Shown piece after piece: positions 33,388-43,500 of a DNA stretch of 64,000 nucleotides. The notes beneath the pieces were generated by a model, which did not search any database, was not told the DNA's origin, and worked only from the letters and a program-made list of their open reading frames with translations. The stretch is taken from assembly GCA_021014325.1 (NCBI GenBank), contig CM037473.1:25782822-25846821 (forward strand), read 5' to 3'. Each line of letters opens with the position of its first letter. Within the stretch, counting starts at the first letter, position 1. The DNA is from Plazaster borealis. Lineage: Eukaryota > Echinodermata > Asteroidea > Forcipulatida > Labidiasteridae. Position numbers and translations under genes: made by a program.

Positions 33388-36300
33388 ATGAAGCGGTATT
33401 ACTGTGATTATTGCGATAAATCATTTTCAGACAACAAGCAGAACCGACGAAAACATATGAAAGGTGGACAGCATCAATCAAATGAGAAGCTCCATTATCT
33501 GAACTTCAAAGGTGAATGAGAATTGGTTGACCACCGGATTCCTTTTTATAGGGCAGTTCAACTGTGCAAACCAATGGGAATTGTTCACGGTTCTGAACCA
33601 AACTTCCAAAGGCGCTGTGATCTTTTGGTGCTCTTTTTGTGTCTTCATTGTGTGCTTGGAATCTCAGGAATTCTTTAGAGTATATTAGGGGGTGCTTTTG
33701 GTACAAGAGGGAAATAGTGTGTTAAAGCATGGAGGAAGTGGTTATCATGGTTATGGGAACAAATTAGCCCACCTTGTTGAGCTGTATTATAATGGCTCTC
33801 TTTTAACATCGGTCTCATAACACTTTTTAACATCGGTCTCATAACAGTGTTATGAGACCGATGTTAAAAGAGAGCCATTACAGCTCAACAAGGTGGGCTA
33901 GGGAACAAATATAAGGCATTGGGAAATTACCCCTGATCTAAATAACCCGTCACGTACCTCTTCCTGCTTTAGAAAGATTCAACCTCATGAATAATTTACC
34001 TGAATAGGTTTTTTCTTCGTGTAACTTTGGTTCAAAAGAAAAGGGCTATTAAATTTAGCCCAGGTTGGAATTCTGTTTTGCACATGTTGCAGTGCAACCG
34101 AGATTGGCGTCCTACCAGTGCTAATAATCGTTTACAATATATACATTATCATCGTCTGTGTACTTGGTTGTACAATCAGTCCCATCATGCATCACTACAT
34201 CGTCCTGAGCAAGAATTTCTACAAGCTCATCCCAGCTGTCTTGGATGAGACCGGTGGGGCCGAGCGAATTGGCATTTTTGTTTAATGTTAACATTTCAAT
34301 GTGTTCTTTGGCCCATTCAAAAATTATATTCACAGTTATCCAGTACTTGCAAGCTATCCAGCAGAAGGAAAGAAGAATACTGTGTACATTTTCATTGATT
34401 GTGAATAATGTCAAGAATTCCGTTTCATAATATTCACAGCTCCTGAGGAGATCTTGGAGGAGGAATCTACCAAGACGCCCTGCCAGAGATTTCATAGAAC
34501 AGGTCAATAATTTGACTTTTTGAACACAACGTTTGATGCATAAACCATGCTACAATACTATTTTTGAACAGCAATACATGTAGCAAAGTACAATAGTTTA
34601 CCATTACTTAGAGGCACTGCCACTTCCCAGGTGCGGATCCAGGAATTTTACTAGGGAGTGGAGTTCCACCCCCCCCCCCCACAAAAAAAAGCAAGAGAAT
34701 TGCTTCCTTATTCAAACAAGATGGGTATTTTCACAAGAACGTCAAATCCATCCAAGCTTAGCAAGGTGACAGCGAGTACGAAGTGCATCTCTAGCCGAAG
34801 CATTCGCAAACGGTCACCAACCCTCAGAAATCTGAGAAACGATTCATCAGATTCAATTTTTGTTATTGATTTCTAATAAACGGGGGCATTTCAGATGAAA
34901 TAACTTTCCATTACCATGCTTTCTGATAGATCACATCACAACCTAGTTTTCTGTTTGTTTTTCAGGTGATTGTAGTTTCGGCGTGATCTGCAGGTTCTCA
35001 CACTTAACAACGCAGAGAAGACACGAGCTCCTAAATGGTTTGTAGTCTACCACTTATTTCATAAGAACCACCACTTTATAGTAGGGCTTTTACATCAAGT
35101 CTCTCTTCATACACAGAAGTCTCAGTGAAATTGACCCCATGGTGTGTCGTGGCCGAGCAGATAAGAGCACCGGACCCAAGTTCTGGTGTTTCTGATCAGC
35201 AGAGTGTGGGTTCGAGTCCCGGTCGTGACACTTGTGTCCTTGAGCAAGACACTTAACCATTATTGCTGCGTCCTTCGGATAGGACGTAAAGCCGTTGGTC
35301 CCGTGTGTTGTGTAAAGAACCCAGTGCTCTTATCGGCGGATATGAGCGCTATATAAGAAGCCACTATTATTATTGTTATATTATGGCCACCCCTACAACA
35401 CTTTAGTTTGCCATAGAGCTAAGAGCTATACCGCTATGGGTGTACTAGCTGGAGGTAGACCCTGGCACCCTAGCACTAGAACTCTCCAACAAGCTTCCAA
35501 CAGGGTCCAATTTCATAAAGCTGTTTCAGCAGAAAGTATTACCATGGAGGAAGGAAGAGAAGGACTTTGAACGGCCCGCCATGGTATTCACGAACCAATT
35601 GTTACGAAGCCGTCTTTGATCACAGGGTTTCTTGCCGCGCTACTCTCACACAGCGAGAATTGAGCTATGATATTACACTGGAGTTACCAAATTCGAACAC
35701 ACTAACGGACATGAATATGCATGCGCAGTAGCTGTGTACAGGGTGTTTACGTGCGCCATGTTTTCCATGTAATTCTACAAAACGAGCTGAATCTTTTCAT
35801 GGTTTGATCGTCGCAATCCAATTTTTCTGTGGTGAAAAACGGGGATATTTGTCTCTATTGATGAAGGAAATATTATGAGAAATATGGGTTTACATTTGTG
35901 TGATTTTATGGGCTTTCCAACCTTTTCCGAAAGCTCAATTATAGGGGTCGTGTACGTAATGGTTTCCTTTGTCCGTTCGTATATTCAGTTTGGTGGAGCG
36001 ATGTGGAGCATTTTGATTATAAGGCAATTTGAAATTGATATTTGACAAAACTATGTCAGAAATGCTTCATAGCGCCCGCGCCGTTGTTCCCCCCATCTTC
36101 CCACAATGCAACGCGGCTTGTGTCTGGCTTGGGCCCTTTGCGGAATTCGCGCTTTGTTTACCCACAGCTGTTTTAAGACCGCGGCAAGAAAGTCTGTGTC
36201 TTTGATATGAAGCTCGTTCAAACTCCTTCTCTTCCTTCCTCCATGGTATTACTTAGCAAATTTCTCTGCTAAGCAAAAAAATGAGTGGGGCACCAGTCGC

Positions 36301-36977
36301 AACAATGTAAACTTTGTGGAATTTGGCTGGTTACCTGTTTCTTCTGAGCAAGAGTTTTCTGTGCTAAGAATTGTTGTTGTGCTTACAGGCTTTATGAAAT
36401 TGGGCCCGCAGGTCGGCTTGTCCCCCGGAGTGTATCCCTTGTACAGCAAATTGGCTGAAGGAAGTCGATTCGAAAAAGGGCGCTATAAGATGAAATGTTT
36501 ACACAATTCGCCTTATTGGGGGGGGGGATGGGATCTCCGGGGGGACAGAATCTCGTCCCACACCAGTTGTTGCCCAACCAGCCTGGAGCTTTTGTGTTCA
36601 AGACCGTACTTATACTTGGTACAATTGTCTTTTATGAAATTCAAACTTAGTTGGTGAATATCATGGGTAAATGTTTTTTCAACTTTGCAGAAATTGAAGA
36701 GAGAAGGCGTAAAGAATTTGAAGCTTCACAAACACAACCTGGAGAGAAGACTAATCCTACAGTGGAAGACTGGCTAGAAAGTAGAACCAAGAGAAGAAAG
36801 ACTGACAAAGAGACTAGCCAAACAGGGGAAGGAGAGGCAGATGATGGATCATCAGCTGACAGCATGGGTGTGCGCAGTCTACCACCTGTACTAAGAGGCA
36901 TACCAGATCTTCCACCATCTCTCCTCCCGCCCACTGTAGAAAGCCTGTTGCGGATTAAAGATGTTGAGTGGGGTTGA
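33388..36977 (+). CDS. ZMAT5: ZMAT5, U11/U12 snRNP 20 kDa zinc-finger protein (complete, 4 exons)
   Basis: Minor-spliceosome protein, expected in the nuclear U11/U12 di-snRNP that recognises U12-type introns. Exons 33388-33511, 34440-34502, 34966-35037 and 36691-36977 total 546 nt, or 181 residues (human 170). All three introns are phase 1 with GT-AG ends. The N-terminus, MKRYYCDYCDKSFSDNKQNR, starts a matrin-type C2H2 finger (CDYC, then H-x5-H). A CCCH finger is assembled across exons 2 and 3: C-x8-C-x5-C-x3-H, running from TPC through GDC to CRFSH. Exon 4 encodes an acidic and basic tail with the family motif VEDWLESRTKRRK and ends in DVEWG-stop, like the human C-terminus. Intron 1 carries a hairpin transposon; intron 3 carries a SINE and a nested MITE. 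The gene is divergent from HIRA. The match over both fingers and the C-terminus makes the identification firm. Confidence 0.95.
33765..33900. mobile_element. 136-bp hairpin transposon with exact 10-bp target duplication
   Basis: Both flanks read GGGAACAAAT (33755-33764 and 33901-33910). The element begins TAGCCCACCTTGTTGAGC and ends in the inverse. The arms are about 55 bp and nearly perfect, with an extra internal copy of AACATCGGTCTCATAACA at the tip. It lies in ZMAT5 intron 1. Confidence 0.85.
35139..35370 (+). repeat. SINE-L copy
   Basis: GTGTCGTGGCCGAGCAG head, GGTTCGAGTCCCGGTCGTGAC B box and acceptor side, GCTATATAAGAAGCC tail with ATT run. In ZMAT5 intron 3. Confidence 0.85.
35503..36406. 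mobile_element. Family-G MITE split by a 705-bp insertion
   Basis: The left piece is 35503-35541 and the right piece 36247-36406. The joined parts match the family. GGGTCCAATTTCATAAAGC is the left end and TTTATGAAATTGGGCCC the right. Confidence 0.85.
35542..36246. mobile_element. 705-bp inverted-repeat element with TATTA target duplication
   Basis: The ends CCATGGAGGAAGGAAGAGAA form an inverted repeat of about 28 bp with one mismatch. Weaker inverted similarity extends inward (TTTCTTGCCGCG on both sides). TATTA flanks both sides (35537-35541, 36247-36251). No transposase frame, so non-autonomous. Confidence 0.8.
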
Positions 36978-37861
36978 TGCAGAGATAAACGAAAGTGGGA
37001 CATAAACAGATGAAAAAACAAACTTTCGTGAAAGACTTTTGGATCTTCCATCATCTAACTCCACCAAAAACAGATTGCCTTTATGATCAAGAAAAGTGAA
37101 CCAGCGAAATTTAATGTTAAATATTGTTGTTTTGCATATCGACGAAAGTTGTACATGTACAATATTGTAGTTCAGATATTGTTTAGAATGTGTCCAAAAC
37201 GAAACAAGAATTGCTTATTATTTTAATAAACAAGCTTACTTATTGAGCTGAAACTGTCACAAGTTGTTAAACTATTTGTTTTACTTTTAATAATTCTAAC
37301 ATAATAATGTACACAAAACAAAAAAGGAGGGTTTATACATTAAAAGCTACAGGTTGCCATTGGCTATAAATACACTGTAATGCTTTAAACATGCACCACT
37401 CACATGAAAATATCCGATTATTAAATATTGTTTTGTTATGAACAAAATAAAAACAGAAACTTGGGTTTTGAGTATTTCTTAATTGAGTTAATAATTTTAA
37501 CATTATACGCAGCGATTCTGTTTCAACTATAGTAAACCATGTAACCTTTGTTTACAAAAAGTGTTACCTTGTACATTCCAGTGCCTTTCTGGCAGGCAAG
37601 ATACTACACTGGTCATATGGGAAATTTTACACTTTATGTCATAATTTCCACATAAATTCAAGAGTTATGAGACAGCTGTACAAGTTTTGAGATGTGCTCT
37701 CTTTTTTCATATCAAACATTGATAAAATTCAGACAGTGCAAATGCCATAAAATATAAGATTTCATGTTTTCCTCCATAGAGCTGTGTACAAATTGTGCCT
37801 GCATGAACCCCAGGCTCTGTGGCTCTCCTATAAACACATGTTTCAGGTTACATGGTCAATA
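36978..37861. other. ZMAT5 3' UTR and AT-rich spacer
   Basis: After the likely ZMAT5 poly(A) site at about 37.25 kb, I see no gene or known repeat up to the element at 37862. Confidence 0.5.
37225..37230 (+). other. Candidate ZMAT5 poly(A) signal
   Basis: AATAAA about 250 nt after the ZMAT5 stop codon, in AT-rich sequence. It is the first canonical hexamer on this strand, so a 3' UTR of roughly 270 nt is likely. Inferred from position only. Confidence 0.5.
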
Positions 37862-38400
37862 TAGACTGTGCAAGTCTCGCGCATATCAAAAATGAGAAGA
37901 AAACTTGAACAAAGATATTTTTCTGTGAAATCAAATCTGTTTAAATTATATTTATACAAAATTCTTGAAAATAAAATTACCCATAGCAAGTTGTTATAAA
38001 TACATTTTCATTTTTTGTATAATACAAGTTAACACTTTGGAGGAGGATGCTTAGTGTTAGAAACCCCATTTGCCAATCACGCCCGAATGTGTGCATCTAT
38101 CGCATAGGTTTAATGACAACATGACCGTCAGTTGGGCAGCATTCCTAATTTTTTACAAGTAACCAGAAACGGAGGTCAAGTCTTATTCTTGTTTTTTCTC
38201 TCTCGTTATTTTGTTGAATTGATATTACTTTCATATTGTTTATCACTTTATTTCCCGGCATCATAATATAATTTTCATGGCCATAAACCACGTTAAACTA
38301 AAATAAAATAAAAATAAAAATCCTGCCCATATAAAATTCCATATGGTTGGGACCACAATGGTCCCGGATGTTCAAATATGCGCGAGACTTGCACAGTCTA
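37862..38400 (+). mobile_element. 539-bp inverted-repeat element, family T
   Basis: The ends TAGACTGTGCAAGTCTCGC and GCGAGACTTGCACAGTCTA are exact inverses over at least 19 bp. The interior has no open frame. Related copies: 41948-42653, 42780-42926 (partial) and 63215-63528 (partial, inverted). Confidence 0.85.
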
Positions 38401-38496
38401 TTGGGAAAGCTTTTGTCCGCTTGCCGTGCAGCTGACTGATGATAATGAAGAACTGCATCTTATTATTATCATCATTTGGCTCCAAAAAATGTAGGC

Positions 38497-38868
38497 TTTA
38501 TAATAATTATAATGATGGTGGCTTCTTATATAGCGCTCAAATCTGTCACTCAGTGACGCTCATGGCGCTCAAACATTATTACCCCTGGTCACTGGGTCAT
38601 TTATTTCATTTCTTAAACCATCTCAGCTCCCTTGGGAGTATACTGCCTGTGCTACCAAATATGTAGCGCACCAAGTTAAATCAATCACATGAACCATCTC
38701 TGCCCTCACAGGTACCCATTTACCCCTGGGTGATGACAAGCAATTATAGTTAAGTGTCTTGCTCAAGGACACAAGTGTCATGACCGGGATTCGAACCCAC
38801 ACCCTGATGACTCAGCCAGCAGAACTTGAGTCCGATGCTCTAAACCGCTCGGCCTCGACACGCTGTCA
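38497..38868 (-). repeat. SINE-L copy
   Basis: Plus strand shows TATAGCGCTCAAATCTGTC (tail), CTTGCTCAAGGACACAAG, GGGATTCGAACCCACACCC (B box, inverted) and CGCTCGGCCTCGACACG (head). Confidence 0.85.
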
Positions 38869-39365
38869 TTGTAACTCTTAATTTATGAATAAGTAAACTA
38901 CTGCAATTAATATTTCTCAAGTTCACATCAAATGAAATGGCATTAGTAAACTTAAAATTCTATAAATACAAATGTATTTTTTGCAGACTCACTTCCGTTA
39001 TTGCGCTTAGAAATAACATAACAATAAAACTTCCTGGCTATATTTGAATTCTACAAGTAAAAAATGTGTACTACGATACAAAAGTTCTGGTTTTAACATT
39101 TTGTACAAGTCTACATATACTGCACAGTATTTTTCGACATACTTAACTTCTGATATAGTAAAAAATATGATTCTTTCTTCTAAAGTTCCTTCAGTTTATT
39201 CCGATTCATTTAAGGCATGCATTCTACAGGCAGCTACTCAAAATTTATTGTTAACGCTATTCCTGTTTTTTTAACGCAAGATAAACGAACCCGCTTTTTA
39301 TTTCAGTTGCCTCACATAGGGATGTGACCTTCTAACTGACTTTCGTCTGAAAAAATTACTAGTTT
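38869..39365. other. AT-rich intergenic DNA
   Basis: A 76-codon frame at 39044-39274 has no recognisable domain or coding texture. Nothing else seen. Confidence 0.4.
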
Positions 39366-39692
39366 AGGGCATAGTTTCATAAAGCTGTAAAACACAAAAA
39401 ATTGCTTAGCACGAAAAATCTTGCATGGCAGAAACAGGTTACCAGCCAAAATACCATGTAATTATATTGTTTCTGACTGGTTCCCTGCTAATTTATGCTA
39501 AGATATGACCTTGGGCCCAATTTCATAGAGCTGCTTAAGCAGAAAATATTGCTTAACAATTTTCTAAGCAGAAATGAGCAGGATACCAGTCACAAATTAT
39601 ACTTGTGACATGGTAGTTTGGCTGGTAACCTTATTCTGGTAAGCGTAATTTTGTTATGCTCAGCAATTTTGTTTTGCTATGAAATTGGGCCC
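39366..39692. mobile_element. Two family-G MITEs in tandem
   Basis: A one-ended copy at 39366-39510 is followed by an intact copy at 39513-39692 (GGGCCCAATTTCATAGAGC to CTATGAAATTGGGCCC). Confidence 0.8.
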
Positions 39693-40554
39693 AGGACACC
39701 AGTTCAAGACAGTACATGTACATGTGACATGGTATCAATTTAACTGGTATGCTTAGTCTGGTAAGCAAACATGAGGTTGCCAAATAACAACACCCCCACC
39801 TCACTAAAGCTAACACACTACATTCATTGGAAACAATTCACTGATAGTCTGATAATTAACAAACACCGTTTCATTCCTGACATCAAGAATAAAGAACTGG
39901 ATGGAGGTTTTGGGTTTTTGGATTTTGTTTTATAATTTAAAAAGTGAGGTTAACCCTGCAAACAGAAAAAGAAATATTCTGGCTACCTCAATGAGTATGT
40001 TGGAGAAGTATTAAGCCCAGCCTCGCTACCATGGGCAGCGCGCCGTATCGATACCTCTTGTCACTAACCCCTGGTAGGGGTAGAAAATCTACGCCGATTG
40101 GCATTCTTGTTAAAAACTTTCGGCGCTTATATGGTGCTTGTAGCACGCTTTGTACCCGCATGTCAAATGCAATTATGTTGATGCCACTCAGAAAGAATAA
40201 ATGGTGTTTTTACATGGTAACCCTGAACTGCATACCCTGTCACAAGATCAAAGAAAAATTAGAGGGGACCAGTTGCTCTTCGACTCGATGCCTCTTTTGT
40301 GGGGTACCCTACTTGAGTGGAGTAGAGTGGATCGCCCAAAGGCCTAATTATAATGAGATTGATCCCGCCTGGGGTTGAGGTTGTATTATGCCCTACATGC
40401 ACGTAGTAGTTACATGCATGCAGAAATATTGTATTCTGGGTACAAGACTTAAGATGGCACTCTCGTAACTAACTTTGAATCTATACTTTGCACTCAGCGA
40501 GTCAACTGATTTGTGGAATGCCTGTAGAGCATTAGGGTTTGACCGTAAACTCCG
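39693..40554. other. GIT 3' flank and probable 3' UTR
   Basis: No second gene supported. No canonical minus-strand AATAAA was seen between about 39850 and 40554. A 115-codon frame at 40031-40378 is cysteine-rich but matches nothing I know. Confidence 0.4.
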
Positions 40555-43500
40555 TCACTGAAAACACGTGACCAGCTGCTTTGCAGACTTGGCAATATCA
40601 TAGGCTCTTGCGATGATCTCCGAGGTGAGGCCTTTCAGGTCAGGGGTCACGTTGGGGTCAGAGGGCACGGCATTCTTGCACTCTGTGTGGAGACGAGTGG
40701 CGCTGGATACCAGGATACGCAGCGGTGACTTGACTGCTTCAGTTCGTAGCTTCTGCAATTATTGAAAAAATTCAAACGCTTGTGATGTGGAAATTAATGA
40801 GAGTACAATTTGGAAATTATTCACTGGGAACCTTAGGAGCTTATTAGAATTGGGGTCGACATTGAACTAGAGGTCGCATCTTTAAATTGATCGAGGCCTA
40901 AAAAAGCTGTAGCGTGTTTGGGGCCGAGCAGTGTTGCAGATCAAACACAAGTTCTGGGCCCAATTTCATAGAGCTGCTTTAGCAGAAAATATTGCTTAAC
41001 AATTTTCTTCTAAGCAGAAATGAGCAGGATACCAGTCACAAATTGTACACGTGACATGGTAGTTTGGCTGGTAACCTTATGCTGATAGGCAAAATTTTGT
41101 TGTGCTTAGCTACTTTTCCTGCTTGAGCAGCTCTATGAAATTGGGCCCTGGTGGCTGAGTCATTGCAGTGTGGGTTCGAATCCCAGTCATGACAATGTCC
41201 TTGAGCAAGACGCTATACTATAATAGACTTTATGCATTGACGTCATCAAGCCGCCATCTTAGAGGTAAACCAATCATGAAGCAATGGAAACGCACAGATT
41301 TATACGCGCAACGCACTGGATTGGCCAATGAACAACCTCCTTTAGACCTCTAGGTGAGGGCGCCCTACTCAAATGAAGTCAGGTGCATTTAGGTCTATTG
41401 CTTTTCATCACCCAGGGGTAAATGGGTAACTGCGAGGGTAGCAATGGTTATTGTGAATGATTAGCAACCTGTGTGCCAATTTGGCTGCCGGTGCTGCATA
41501 CTCCTAAGGAGTTGAGATGGATTCAGGTATTGGGACCCAATGAACAGAGGTAATAATATTGTTAGGTGCTTTGAGGGTCCTTTTGGCTTGAAAACGTGCA
41601 TACATTATTATTAATTATTACACACTTAATGACTGGGGCTGGCAGACTGTTCCAATAAGAAATTGCATGAGAATTAGGCCTTTTCTATTCAACTCACCTC
41701 TGGGAAGAGATTGGCCATTTCATTCACGGCAGAGCGAATATTGTCAGAGCATGATGCAAAGCTAAAAACAAGCAGAAAACAAATGCCACTTGAATACCAG
41801 TGATCTCCAGTAGGCACTGTATTCAACTGAAACTTCAACATGTGACTTTTATTGTATCTTTCTTAATAATTTTGCCTACAAATCAGTATTTTGTTGACAA
41901 AAACCAAACGATGATCTACCTTTAAAGGTAGGATATACTTTTGGTAATAGACTGTGCAAGTCTCGCGCGTATCGGAACGAGAAAACACGTCGAACGAAGA
42001 ACATTTTTTTTCTGTGAAATCAAATCTTTGTTTTAAATTATATCTAATGACAAAATCTGAACAACAAAAATACTCATTACATGTTTATAAAATCAGTTTT
42101 AGTTTTTATAATAAATACACAAATAATGTGTTAATTATTAGTGAAGCAAAATTAAAACTCTGGTACAAGGATGCTTATTCGATCTTAACTTTTCAGAAAC
42201 CACTTACGTGGATTCGCGAAGGTCACACGGGCGTAAAATTAACGTTTGACACAGTTTATAGAGGACGCTGACACCTCAACAACCATAGACTGCAATGAAA
42301 AGGCTTTGCGTTGCGATTACAGTATCTGGTGATTATCATCGCTCATCTAAAACAAGCGTTTACATAAGTTTTGTGATCGGAGACGAGCACAAAATTCCTC
42401 ATTTTTTGCAGCAACCGGAAGTTGAGGTCAAGTTTAATTATCGGGTTTTCTCTGTTATATTGTTGAATTGATTTTACTTTCATATTTTTTATAACTAAGT
42501 TTTACATTCCCAACAACATATGTATTTTTCACGGGCATAAACCACGTTAAACTAAAATAATTGACAAAACAAAATCTTGCCCACGTAAATCTCCATATGG
42601 TTGGGACCACAGTGGTCCGGAAGTTCAAATGTGCGCGAGACTTGCACAGTCTATTGTCAAAGACCAGTATTCTCACTTGGCTGTATCCCAACATATGCAT
42701 AAAATAACAAACCTGTGACAATTTGGGCTCAATTGGTCATCGAAGTTGCAAGAAACTAATGAACGAGCAAACCACCCTCATTGCATAGAATTGTGTGCTT
42801 TCAGATAAGAAAGGCTTCATTTTTGTAAAAATATAATTTAAAAAGAAGATTTGATTTCATAGAAAATATAGTCTTCGTTTGAGTTTTTTTCTCGTTTTTG
42901 ATATGCGCAAGAATTGCAGAGTCTATACTACACAATAATTACCTGTCCACTTTGCCCTCTGTTGCCATGGATAACAACGTCTGTATCCTCTTTGTGATCT
43001 TGTCTGTAGCGGACACGATCTCCTCCAGAGTGGGTACCTTGTCAGGATCGACCTCCCCGCAGTCGCTGCGTGGTGACAGCTCGGCGGTGGGGGAACTAGA
43101 AGCTGCAGGAGACCCTGGGGTGTCTGTCGTATCTGGCTGGCATGGACTGCGGAAAGAATTGAACTAATGGTTTATGGAGTCACTGGTTACAAGATCAGCG
43201 CGACGGTGCAAAAACATTGTATCTTGTTTTGCAAAAACGTTGTATCTCGCCTGAAAAATTTTGTGTAAAATCTTCAACAAAAATCTTCCGTGCAAAATTG
43301 TTGTATCTCGCACAAAAATGTTCTGTGCAAAAACTTTTCCATCTCGTAAGAAAATGTTCTGTGCAAAAAAGTTGTATCTCGCACGAGTTCCGTGCAAAAA
43401 CTTGTATCTCGGACAAAAATGTTCCATGCAAAAACATTGTATTTCCCACGAAAATGTAGCATGCAAAAATGTTGCGAACTTGTTTTGTGCGTACATCCGG

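Noticed and set aside
34121..34507. 128-codon minus-strand frame
   Set aside because: It overlaps ZMAT5 exon 2 on the opposite strand and has no homology; shadow of intron and exon sequence.
40031..40378. 115-codon plus-strand frame with several cysteines
   Set aside because: No recognisable domain, no homologue I know, lies in probable GIT 3' flank; kept only as a remark.
41954..42271. 105-codon frame inside the 706-bp family-T element
   Set aside because: No transposase motif and not preserved in the 539-bp copy.
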